Part shown: positions 1-6,459 of the stretch, one piece after another
Position numbering within the stretch: the first letter of the stretch is position 1
Layout of the letters: each line of letters begins with the position of its first letter
NCBI GenBank assembly: GCA_037443425.1
Contig: JBBIOI010000022.1
Coordinates: 1 to 35,079 of the forward strand
Source: JBBIOI01 sp037443425
GTDB lineage: Bacteria > Desulfobacterota > BSN033 > UBA1163
Length of the DNA stretch: 35,079 bases
Reading direction: 5' to 3'
The notes under the pieces: model-generated
The model's database searches: none
Seen by the model: the letters and a program-made list of their open reading frames with translations, nothing else
Told to the model about the DNA's origin: nothing
Made by a program: the position numbers and the translations under genes

Positions 1-67
1 TCAACCGACATTCCTTAACCCTTGAGGTTCAGGGTGGGATGACGAGTGGTAGGGGTAGAGAAAAGTA

Positions 68-105
68 GGGCCTCCAAAGTTAATCTTTTAAACCTTTGGA
101 GGCCC
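68..105. terminator. Strong hairpin downstream of the larA-like gene, probable bidirectional terminator
   Basis: A perfect 12-bp stem is formed by GGGCCTCCAAAG (68-79) and CTTTGGAGGCCC (94-105) around a 14-nt loop. On the plus strand it is followed by CTTTTAG, on the minus strand by TACTTTTC. It lies about 27 nt past the stop of the minus-strand LarA-like gene, so it most likely ends that transcript. It could also end a plus-strand gene lying left of the window. Bases 1-67 show no gene. Confidence 0.7.
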
Positions 106-132
106 CTTTTAGTGTTTCCAATAATCCCTCCT

Positions 133-1431
133 TTAACTCCACTCTGTAACTGGAACAATTAACCCACCAGTTGGAAATATTGCAACACGAGCCCTTTGAA
201 ACTCTCTTTTAAGCAATCCTAACCCCTCTTCAATAGTGGATGCATACTCAAAACCCAAGATATTGGCCTCTTGTTTGGAAGAATTCGGTGAAACAAGAAT
301 CGTCTTAATTTTTGGTCTTAAAAACATAGTAGACATTGCCATGTTGAAATCCATTGGCTTATCAGGAAGGATTGGTATCCCTTTTGATAATGCATCTGTA
401 ACATATTCAACTGGATTATGATTTGATTTTTCCTTTACCGTATTTATAGAATTTAAAAAATCATCAGGTATAGGTGAAACAATGGGGGCTACAAGGAGAA
501 TTGCTCCCTCCTTTTCTGTTATCATATCTGGTGAGTGAAGGCCTTTGAATATCTGGTGTCCGTGGGTATGGGGGTATGTTGATGAAATAGTGACATCAAC
601 CCTTTGGTCAAATTTATATGCAAGCTTTGAAAAACATAATTCGACCGCTTCTTTAAATGCCTCTTCAAGATCACCTGCTATAATTCTTATCACTTCTCCC
701 TTTTGATTATAGACACAGTTTATCGAAAAATGAAGACCAACAGCCTTTGCAACCTCGAGACAGCCTTCATGAAAAGGATTACCATAAATAATTCCAGCTT
801 TTGATTTTGGGTGTTTTACATTCTCCATATGATGATCTCTAATATATTCAAAATCACAAATACCAGGCATGATAATCTTCGGGCCTCCACCATAACCTGC
901 CATAGGATGTGGTAAAACAGAGCTTATAGCGATCCTTAGATCTGCGTTTGCAACAAAGGGATTAATCCTTACGACTTTCCCTTTACCGGGAATTTTAACT
1001 GGAACAAGATCTTTATCCCATGCATTGTGCTGAACTACTTTATAATTTGATAAAACATCGCTTCCGAGTTTGGTTTCAAGAGATTTACGGCTCATCTGTT
1101 CATGCGTTCCAAGGGCAACAACAATAGATATGTCTTTTTCAGAAAAACCATAACTTTTCAATTCTGGAAGAAGGACATTTAGAACTTCCATTGTTGGTGT
1201 TGGTCTTGTAGCATCGTCCACTATAATAGAAATGGTTTTAGCCCTCGAGACCAGTTCCCTTAGCGATGAGATTCCTTTTGGTTTTTTAAGGGCTTCAAGG
1301 GCCATCTCTTTAGTAGAGGTCTTTTCCTCGTCTTCCGCTTCGAGGAAATAGATCGAATCCCATCCATCAGGTAATGAGAAATACTCTTTTTTATTTAAGT
1401 CTGTGTAAAGATAATATCTTCCCTTTTTCAT
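133..1431 (-). CDS. LarA-family nickel-pincer 2-hydroxyacid racemase/epimerase (DUF2088)
   Basis: 432 residues, about the length of lactate racemase LarA. LarA interconverts stereoisomers of 2-hydroxyacids using a nickel-pincer nucleotide covalently held by a lysine. The framework of that site is visible: DDATRPTP (72-79), GTH (108-110, catalytic His 110), PHP with His 175, GGGPKIIMPG with the expected cofactor-binding Lys 185, and His 200. The later loop at about 293-306 reads STYPHTHGHQIFKG and not the glycine-rich SGGxP type segment of true lactate racemases, so the substrate may be another hydroxyacid. The start is supported by GGAGGG five bases upstream. The family is confident; the substrate is unknown. 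LarB, LarC and LarE cofactor genes are not in the window. A divergently transcribed TRAP transporter lies next door, possibly importing the same kind of organic acid (inference). Confidence 0.85.
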   Translation of the reverse strand: MKKGRYYLYTDLNKKEYFSLPDGWDSIYFLEAEDEEKTSTKEMALEALKKPKGISSLRELVSRAKTISIIVDDATRPTPTMEVLNVLLPELKSYGFSEKDISIVVALGTHEQMSRKSLETKLGSDVLSNYKVVQHNAWDKDLVPVKIPGKGKVVRINPFVANADLRIAISSVLPHPMAGYGGGPKIIMPGICDFEYIRDHHMENVKHPKSKAGIIYGNPFHEGCLEVAKAVGLHFSINCVYNQKGEVIRIIAGDLEEAFKEAVELCFSKLAYKFDQRVDVTISSTYPHTHGHQIFKGLHSPDMITEKEGAILLVAPIVSPIPDDFLNSINTVKEKSNHNPVEYVTDALSKGIPILPDKPMDFNMAMSTMFLRPKIKTILVSPNSSKQEANILGFEYASTIEEGLGLLKREFQRARVAIFPTGGLIVPVTEWS

Positions 1432-1497
1432 TAAACCCTCCTAAATAGCTTCATTAAATCAAACTCTAAATCAAAAATTTATATAAAGTCAAGATAA

Positions 1498-1720
1498 CTC
1501 TGAAAAAGATCTCTGAAAAAGTTTTTGAAAAAAATGAGGGTGTAGGGGTTAAAACCGCCTTTTATAAGTCATTTCAAACACCCAACGGGTGCATGACAAT
1601 CCGATGAAGTCTTTGCGAGCCCGAAGGGCGTAGCAATCCGACGAAGTCATTACGAGAAGTGAAGCGACGTGGCAATCTCGTAGATTCCTCTCTTAACTCT
1701 GAATGAAAATTTAGAAGGCA
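1498..1720 (+). repeat. Dispersed inverted-repeat element, copy A (right end missing)
   Basis: Left-end sequence CTCTGAAAAAG occurs twice in tandem (1498-1508 and 1511-1521), followed by GGGGTTAAAACCGCC and internal units of the TTGCGAGCCCGAAGGGCG...GCAATC type. The same modules recur at 4797-5200, 11445-11682 and 13863-14163. The conserved right end (CGCTCGAAGGCTTTTT...TTTTCAGAG) is absent: the copy stops just before the dctP promoter. No reading frame of note is present. Together with that promoter this accounts for the gap between the LarA-like gene and dctP. Confidence 0.75.
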
Positions 1721-1726
1721 TGATAT

Positions 1727-1755
1727 TTGACATAGTATCATCGTTATGCTATATG
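1727..1755 (+). promoter_or_regulatory. Predicted sigma-70 promoter of the TRAP transporter
   Basis: TTGACA (1727-1732) is a perfect -35 box, followed after 17 bases by TATATG (1750-1755, TATA matching the -10 consensus). Transcription would begin near 1762, about 50 bases before the dctP start, which has a strong ribosome site (AAGGGGGG) at about 1796-1803. The box lies immediately after truncated repeat copy A. Confidence 0.55.
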
Positions 1756-1810
1756 TTTCCATATTTAAAAACCTTAAAGAATTAAAAATTTAAATAAGGG
1801 GGGTAAGTTT

Positions 1811-2845
1811 ATGAAAAAGGCTTTTATCTTATCAATGGTAGTCATGATTTTTTGGTTCTTAACAATCTCTTTTATTTCGCCTGTAGAGGCACAAAAAGTT
1901 CTAAGGCTAAAATTTTCATGCTGGACAACACCACCTTCTCCTCCTGGAAAGGCAGTTGCCAAATGGATAGAGATGGTTGAACAGCGTACAAAAGGAAAAG
2001 TCAAAGTGGATGCGTTTTATGCGGGCACACTTCTTGGTGGGAAGAATACAATTGAAGGTGTCCTAAGAGGAGCTGCTGATGTAGCAATGAATGTCTCCTC
2101 ATTCAGACCTGAACGTTTTCCTATGTTGGCCCTTTTAAATTATCCACATCCTTATAAACATACAATGGTTCCTGTTAAAATAGCGTGGGATATGTATAAT
2201 AAATTTAAGCCTGATGAATTTAAAGGTGTTAAGATAATATCTTTCAGTTGCAACGGCATGGGTGAAAATGGTTGTGGTTTTTTTGGTAAATTTCCTATAA
2301 CAGGTCTTGCTGATATTAAGGGGAAAGAGATAAGGGCTACTGGAACCGGAGTCCAGGCACTTGAAAAACTTGGGGCGACCCCGGTTTTTTCACCTGTAGA
2401 AGAGATCTATGAGTCGCTTCAGAAGAATATTATAAAAGGTGTTTATACAACCTTTGAAATTATAAAACCATTTAAATTCCATGAAGTAATTGAGTATATC
2501 ACTCCATTTCCAGCGCCTGCTGCTGTAATGTTTACTATTGTAAAAAATGAAACATTTAACTCATGGCCTGATGATGTTAAGAAGGTAATTGAGGATATGA
2601 AAATGGAGCATAGTGAATGGGCAGGGAATTACGCTCATATGGAAGGACAGGGAGGATTAACATTTGCAGTAGAAAAAGGTGTTAAAAAGACAGTCATTTC
2701 ACCTTCAGAACGCGAAAAAATGCTCCAGTTATTGAAACCTCTGATTGACGACTGGGTTAAAACAAATACAGCAAAAGGACTACCTGCAAAACAATGGTTA
2801 GATGAATTTAATAGGCTACTCGAAAAATATAATGCTCAGTATTAA
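1811..2845 (+). CDS. dctP: TRAP transporter periplasmic solute-binding protein, DctP family
   Basis: 344 residues with a Sec signal peptide of about 27 residues ending VEA, then a DctP fold typical in length for the family. The protein captures an organic acid in the periplasm and delivers it to the DctQM membrane complex. The segment GKEIRATGTG carries the conserved arginine that in characterised DctP proteins clamps the substrate carboxylate (family knowledge). The ligand cannot be read from sequence; it is only an inference that the neighbouring LarA-like enzyme acts on the same type of compound. The start is set by a strong upstream GGGGGG-type ribosome site. A terminator hairpin follows before dctQ, which should make DctP more abundant than the membrane subunits. 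Confidence 0.9.
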   Translation: MKKAFILSMVVMIFWFLTISFISPVEAQKVLRLKFSCWTTPPSPPGKAVAKWIEMVEQRTKGKVKVDAFYAGTLLGGKNTIEGVLRGAADVAMNVSSFRPERFPMLALLNYPHPYKHTMVPVKIAWDMYNKFKPDEFKGVKIISFSCNGMGENGCGFFGKFPITGLADIKGKEIRATGTGVQALEKLGATPVFSPVEEIYESLQKNIIKGVYTTFEIIKPFKFHEVIEYITPFPAPAAVMFTIVKNETFNSWPDDVKKVIEDMKMEHSEWAGNYAHMEGQGGLTFAVEKGVKKTVISPSEREKMLQLLKPLIDDWVKTNTAKGLPAKQWLDEFNRLLEKYNAQY

Positions 2846-2888
2846 TCCTTTTAAAATCATATAATTTAAAAATTTAACATTTAATCTC

Positions 2889-2930
2889 TCACCTTCCATA
2901 GATCAAAATTTATGGAAGGTGATTTCTTTT
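2889..2930 (+). terminator. Intercistronic terminator between dctP and dctQ
   Basis: Perfect 12-bp inverted repeat TCACCTTCCATA (2889-2900) / TATGGAAGGTGA (2911-2922) with a 10-nt loop, followed by TTTCTTTT. It is a good intrinsic terminator placed inside the transporter operon. Partial readthrough would give high binding protein and low permease levels, and the stem would also protect the dctP message 3' end. Confidence 0.75.
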
Positions 2931-2956
2931 ATTAAAGAATATTAGAAAAAAACTTT

Positions 2957-3445
2957 ATGTCAAAGATCGAAAAAATAGTTGAAGTCATAACCCGATGCCT
3001 CAATTGGGTAGCTGCGGCCGCACTCATCGCTGTTATGGTAATAGTTTGTGCAAATGTGATTGGCCGCGGGTTTTTTGAAAGGCCTGTTAAAGGAACTGTA
3101 GAAGTTGTAGCCCTTTTGGGAGGAATTATTATCGCATGGGCTATTTCTTACACACAGATGATAAAAGGCCACATTAGGATAGACCTATTTATGGAACGAT
3201 TGCCTCAAAAATCCCAACATATAATCGACACCATTATGTATCTTCTAAGTATAGGGTTATTTTCTATCATTTCTTGGCAAACAATATTATTTGCCAGATC
3301 ACTTAATGAGACGGGCGAATTGTCTGAAGTATTGAAGTGGCCAATCTCTCCATTTGCTTATGTTGTGGCTATCGGTTGCATTGCCCTTACTGTGGTTTTA
3401 ATCATCGACTTTTCAAAATCAATTATAAAGGTGATAAAAAAGTGA
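2957..3445 (+). CDS. dctQ: TRAP transporter small membrane subunit, DctQ family
   Basis: 162 residues with four predicted membrane helices (about 15-37, 48-66, 87-108 and 130-152), the normal size and topology for DctQ. It forms the membrane complex with DctM that imports substrate using an ion gradient. It is translated in the same direction as dctP, 111 bases downstream and beyond the terminator hairpin. Its TGA stop (3443-3445) overlaps the GTG start of dctM, so the two subunits are translationally coupled. Confidence 0.88.
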   Translation: MSKIEKIVEVITRCLNWVAAAALIAVMVIVCANVIGRGFFERPVKGTVEVVALLGGIIIAWAISYTQMIKGHIRIDLFMERLPQKSQHIIDTIMYLLSIGLFSIISWQTILFARSLNETGELSEVLKWPISPFAYVVAIGCIALTVVLIIDFSKSIIKVIKK

Positions 3446-4743
3446 GCCCTGAACTAATTGGTGCATTAGGCATCATTGTCATGGTTATATTAATGTTTCT
3501 GAGGATGCCTATCGCATTCACGATGGGGGTTGTTGGATTCATTGGCTTCACATATCTTACCTCCTGGAGTGGTAGCCTCTTTCTATTAGGGAACAGTTTT
3601 TTCTTCCAGTTTACATCATATACAATGCTTGTTATCCCTCTTTTTGTATTAATGGGTGAAATCGCATTCCATGCAGGGATAAGTAAAAAGCTTTATGATA
3701 CAGCATACGCATGGCTGGGATTTATTCCTGGAGGGTTAGCACTGGCTACCATTGGTGCATGCGCTGGTTTCGCAGCTATCTGTGGCTCAAGTGCGGCTAC
3801 TGCAGCAACAATGGGGACCGTGGCACTACCTGAAATGAAGAAATTTAAATACGATGACTCCTTTGCAACTGGATCAGTGGCTGCTGGCGGGACTTTGGGA
3901 ATTTTAATCCCTCCAAGTATTGTTTTAATTGTATATGGAATCCAAACAGAGCTTTCAATTGGTAAGCTCTTTATAGCAGGGATATTACCAGGATTAGTCT
4001 TATCCAGCCTCTTCATGCTTTGCATTATTATCATGTGCTTAATAAAACCAGACCTGGCACCTCCTGCACCAAAAACAACCTTTAAAGAAAAACTAAAATC
4101 GCTTTCTGGAACCATAGAGATGTTGGTTCTTTTCTTTCTTGTTATAGGTGGCCTCATGTTAGGCTGGTTTACACCCACAGAAGCAGCTGGGATTGGTGCA
4201 GCTGGAGCAATTGTAATCTCACTATTTACAAGGACACTAACGTGGGAGGGATTTAAAAAAGCACTCTTAGGAACTATGCGCACCTCATCAATGGTTCTAC
4301 TCATTATTGCCTGTGCAATGATATTTAGTCACTTTTTGAGTATTAGCAGATTTCCACAATTTCTTGCAGAATGGGTTAAAGGATTAAATGCCCCTCCATA
4401 CATAGTTCTTATCTGCGTAATGATCATATATATCATCGGTGGCTGCTTTATGGATGCCCTTTCCTTCATGATAATTACAATAAATATCTTTTATCCAATG
4501 ATTAAAGGAGCAGGCTTTGATCCAATATGGTTTGGTGTCATCATAGTAATACTCCTCGAAACGGGTGCTATCACTCCTCCTGTAGGCATAAATGTGTATG
4601 TTATAAAAGGTATAACTCCAGAAGTAGAACTTTATACCATATTTAAAGGAATTGTTCCGTTCCTTCTTATGATGTTTCTTTGTTTAGCTATCTTGACCTT
4701 TTTCCCCAACATAGCATTATACCTACCTAATCTTATGAAGTGA
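3442..4743 (+). CDS. dctM: TRAP transporter large membrane subunit, DctM family
   Basis: 433 residues from the GTG start, about a dozen hydrophobic helices. Family-like segments include the GxIIPPS-type loop (GILIPPSIVLIVYG) and the C-terminal ETGAITPPVGINVYV. DctM forms the transport channel of the TRAP system. The open frame extends upstream to 3337 inside dctQ, but the GTG at 3442 gives the usual family length, begins with a typical hydrophobic segment (SPELIGALGIIVMV), has AAAGGTGAT upstream, and produces the common GTGA overlap with the dctQ stop. I therefore reject the longer form. A shared-transcript arrangement with dctQ is clear. Confidence 0.9.
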   Translation: MSPELIGALGIIVMVILMFLRMPIAFTMGVVGFIGFTYLTSWSGSLFLLGNSFFFQFTSYTMLVIPLFVLMGEIAFHAGISKKLYDTAYAWLGFIPGGLALATIGACAGFAAICGSSAATAATMGTVALPEMKKFKYDDSFATGSVAAGGTLGILIPPSIVLIVYGIQTELSIGKLFIAGILPGLVLSSLFMLCIIIMCLIKPDLAPPAPKTTFKEKLKSLSGTIEMLVLFFLVIGGLMLGWFTPTEAAGIGAAGAIVISLFTRTLTWEGFKKALLGTMRTSSMVLLIIACAMIFSHFLSISRFPQFLAEWVKGLNAPPYIVLICVMIIYIIGGCFMDALSFMIITINIFYPMIKGAGFDPIWFGVIIVILLETGAITPPVGINVYVIKGITPEVELYTIFKGIVPFLLMMFLCLAILTFFPNIALYLPNLMK

Positions 4744-4796
4744 TTTATTAATATTTAAATTGAGTGATTCACCTTTCCTAAATTCAACGATAACAG

Positions 4797-4980
4797 ATTG
4801 TCATTTGCGAGGCAAAGCCGAGGCAATCTCTTCTAAATTTTCATTCCAAGCTAAGTAAGGAATCTACGAGATTGTCACGTCCCCCGCATCAAGTGCGAGG
4901 TCCTCGCAAAGACTTCGTCGGATTGCCACGCACCCTTTGTTGGCTCGCAATGACTGATCCTCTTTTATGGACTTTTTCAG
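4797..4980 (-). repeat. Dispersed inverted-repeat element, copy B1 (reverse orientation)
   Basis: Read on the minus strand from 4980, this begins CTGAAAAAGTC, continues with TCATTGCGAGCC, GTGGCAATCCGACGAAG, TCTCGTAGATTCCTTAC and GGAATGAAAATTTAGAAG, and ends with the inverse unit CTCGCAAATGACAA. These are the internal modules of the copies at 1498-1720 and 13863-14163. It lies head to head with copy B2: the junction at 4970-4995 is a near-perfect palindrome (GACTTTTTCAG / ATCTTTGAAAAAGTC). Confidence 0.7.
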
Positions 4981-5200
4981 ATCTTTGAAAAAGTCTTTGA
5001 AAGATTGGGGATGTATGGTCAAAAACCCTTCGAATGCTGGCTTTTAATGTTTAAATTGCTAACAATCGCTTAAGAAAACCGCTATTAATTTAAGGGGATT
5101 AATCAATAGTGCTAATCTATAAAAGGTATCCGCTCGAAGGCTTTTTCACCCCACCTCCCCATTTATGAAAGAATTTTTAAATAGTTTTTCAGAGATCTCT
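4981..5200 (+). repeat. Dispersed inverted-repeat element, copy B2 (forward, divergent centre)
   Basis: The left end TTTGAAAAAGTCTTTGAAAG matches copies C and D. The right end carries the conserved module TATCCGCTCGAAGGCTTTTT (5128-5147) and CACCCCACCTCCC, then TTTTTCAGAGATCTCT (5185-5200), which is the inverse of the left end. The centre (5040-5115) lacks the TTGCGAG units of the other copies. No protein is encoded. Confidence 0.7.
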
Positions 5201-5210
5201 TTTTATTTTG

Positions 5211-5240
5211 TTGACATTTTTTTAAAATATGTTACCTAAT
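5211..5240 (+). promoter_or_regulatory. Predicted sigma-70 promoter for the phenylalanine-rich leader
   Basis: TTGACA (5211-5216) is a perfect -35 box. CCTAAT (5235-5240) at 18-base spacing is the best -10 candidate, and TAATAA slightly downstream is an alternative. Start of transcription would be close to 5247, just ahead of the leader reading frame, leaving little or no ribosome site upstream of it. The exact -10 is uncertain. Confidence 0.4.
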
Positions 5241-5257
5241 AATAAAGGGTAATGATT

Positions 5258-5320
5258 ATGAAACAAGGATTTTTCTTTAATTTCTTTTTCTTTTTTAGGA
5301 GGACTCATCCAGGGCCCTGA
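5258..5320 (+). CDS. Phenylalanine-rich leader peptide (attenuator control peptide)
   Basis: Twenty codons: MKQGFFFNFFFFFRRTHPGP followed by TGA. Eight of nine consecutive codons (5270-5296) are Phe (TTT/TTC), broken only by one Asn. The composition and length resemble enterobacterial pheA and pheS leader peptides, which are translated only to sense charged tRNA-Phe. AAAGGG (5244-5249) lies 8 bases before ATG 5258; an in-frame ATG at 5252 is an alternative start. The last codons (5302-5317) are also RNA segment 1 of the hairpin chain that follows, so translation and RNA folding are directly coupled. No function for the peptide itself is expected. The downstream gene encodes an MBL-fold hydrolase, which is not an obvious phenylalanine gene. 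Confidence 0.7.
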   Translation: MKQGFFFNFFFFFRRTHPGP

Positions 5321-5340
5321 ATGCATCTTTATATAAAAAG

Positions 5341-5386
5341 AAAAGGGCCATGGGTGAGTTTAAAACCCCATGGCCTTTTTCCTTTT
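5341..5386 (+). terminator. First attenuator terminator (segments 2:3)
   Basis: AAAAGGGCCATGGG (5341-5354) pairs with CCCATGGCCTTTTT (5367-5380) around a 12-nt loop. The T-rich tail is TTTTTCCTTTT, whose first Ts lie in the stem. It competes with pairing 1:2 through segment 2. Confidence 0.6.
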
Positions 5387-5388
5387 AT

Positions 5389-5433
5389 AAAAAGGCCATG
5401 GAAAAGATTTATCCATGGCCTTTTTTATTTTTT
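5389..5433 (+). terminator. Second attenuator terminator (segments 4:5)
   Basis: AAAAAGGCCATGG (5389-5401) pairs perfectly with CCATGGCCTTTTT (5413-5425) around an 11-nt loop and is followed by TTTTTTATTTTTT. It is a very strong intrinsic terminator only 30 bases before the start of the MBL-fold gene. It competes with pairing 3:4 through segment 4. Confidence 0.75.
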
Positions 5434-5462
5434 AAAAAAGAAGAAAAGGAGGTTCAGATTTA

Positions 5463-6386
5463 ATGACTACAAAAATCTTAAAACCAATTGAAGTAACCTC
5501 AAATTTCTTTCAGCTTGGTACGTTTGAATTTCCAGCATATCTTTCTATCGGAGAGGAGGGAATGATTATTGAAGGCGGAACAGGTCCCACATTCCAGATT
5601 ATGATAGACCAGATTAGATATCTTGGAATCGACATCAAAAGGATAAAATATATTGTACTTACACATACCCACCCTGATCATATAGGGGCATTGCCACATT
5701 TTCATTATCATTATCCTCAAATTGAGCTTTTAACCACTCAAATGGGCGCAAAGATTCTTTCAAAGAAAGAACTTTACAAGCAATTCCTTCTGGTTGATCT
5801 TGGCATTGCACAGTTGATGAAAGCCAAGGGAGAAATCGATTCGTTACCAGAACCTGTTAAAGACTATCAGTTTCGTGTAGATAGGATCCTAAAAGAAGGT
5901 GATAGGATTGATTTGGGATGTGGTATTGTATGGAATGTATATGAAACCCCAGGTCATTCCCCCTGCCATATATCTCTCTTTGAAGAAAAAGAAAAGACTC
6001 TGATTATTGGAGATGCAACTGGATTCTATGTTCCCCAAAAGGATATATTCTGGCCAAATTATTTTGAATCGCTTCATAAATATTGTGAGAGTATAAGAAA
6101 ACTTAAAAAACTCGATGCAATTCGTGCAGCATTAAGTCACAATGGAGTTATCAATTATGATATTAAAGCCCATCTTCACAAAGCCTTAAAAGCCACTGAG
6201 AGGTATCATTTTGAATTAATGGAAAGACTGAATCGCGGGGAGATAGCTGAAAAGATTGCACTTGAAAAGGCAAGGTTTGTTGAAAGTCTAACTGATATCC
6301 AGCCTTTTAAAGTCATGTATGACCTTTGTGAATTGATGATTAAAAACTCCGTTTCAAATGGCGAAAAGGTGCTATTCGAGATATAA
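5463..6386 (+). CDS. MBL-fold metallo-hydrolase
   Basis: 307 residues with the metallo-beta-lactamase signature THTHPDH (about residues 67-73), the later metal ligand in PGHSPCH, and GDAT providing the bridging aspartate; a further His lies in ALSHNG. The fold binds two metals and hydrolyses esters, thioesters, lactones or similar bonds. The substrate cannot be told from sequence. No signal peptide is seen, so it is likely cytoplasmic. The start is supported by AAGGAGG (5446-5452). The remarkable point is its leader: a phenylalanine-type attenuator with two terminators lies directly upstream, implying that expression depends on readthrough of that element unless there is an unseen promoter in the 30 bases between. 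A SurA/thioredoxin fusion gene follows 73 bases downstream on the same strand. Confidence 0.85.
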   Translation: MTTKILKPIEVTSNFFQLGTFEFPAYLSIGEEGMIIEGGTGPTFQIMIDQIRYLGIDIKRIKYIVLTHTHPDHIGALPHFHYHYPQIELLTTQMGAKILSKKELYKQFLLVDLGIAQLMKAKGEIDSLPEPVKDYQFRVDRILKEGDRIDLGCGIVWNVYETPGHSPCHISLFEEKEKTLIIGDATGFYVPQKDIFWPNYFESLHKYCESIRKLKKLDAIRAALSHNGVINYDIKAHLHKALKATERYHFELMERLNRGEIAEKIALEKARFVESLTDIQPFKVMYDLCELMIKNSVSNGEKVLFEI

Positions 6387-6459
6387 AGATATTGATTTTT
6401 ACTAAAATATAAGGGATAAATATTTCTGAAATTAAATTCTTTAAGGATAGGTTAAAGAT

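Larger units (their letters stand above)
5302..5433 (+). promoter_or_regulatory. Five-segment alternating attenuator downstream of the Phe leader
   Basis: Segments: 1 = 5302-5317, 2 = 5341-5360, 3 = 5367-5380, 4 = 5389-5401, 5 = 5413-5425. Pairing 1:2 matches 15 of 16 positions (GACTCATCCAGGGCCC with GGGCCATGGGTGAGTT, including two G-U). Pairing 2:3 is 14 bp with one G-U. Pairings 3:4 and 4:5 are perfect 13-bp stems built on GGCCATGG/CCATGGCC cores. 2:3 and 4:5 are followed by T-runs and look like terminators; 1:2 and 3:4 are mutually exclusive with them. Inferred logic: with ample Phe the ribosome reaches the TGA and covers segment 1, so 2:3 and 4:5 form and transcription stops. When the ribosome stalls on Phe codons, 1:2 and 3:4 form and transcription reads on. 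Confidence 0.7.

Noticed and set aside
3337..3441. Longer dctM start inside dctQ
   Set aside because: The extra 35 residues are a frame-shifted reading of dctQ, are Cys- and His-rich unlike any DctM, and the GTG at 3442 gives the normal protein.
3693..4304. 203-codon open frame on the minus strand within dctM
   Set aside because: It is antisense to a clearly coding membrane protein, has no family features and no plausible ribosome site; it follows from the codon pattern of dctM.
5270..5296. Phe codon run as a chance pyrimidine tract
   Set aside because: A chance tract remains possible, but the start codon with ribosome-site-like AAAGGG, the stop placed just after segment 1, and the alternating hairpins ending in terminators make a translated leader the better explanation.
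5321..5460. Second small open frame starting at ATG 5321 right after the leader stop
   Set aside because: It runs straight through the hairpin segments and overlaps the MBL gene ribosome site; its residues reflect the repeated CCATGG/GGCC palindromes. The AGGAGG at 5297-5302 is too far away to serve as its ribosome site.
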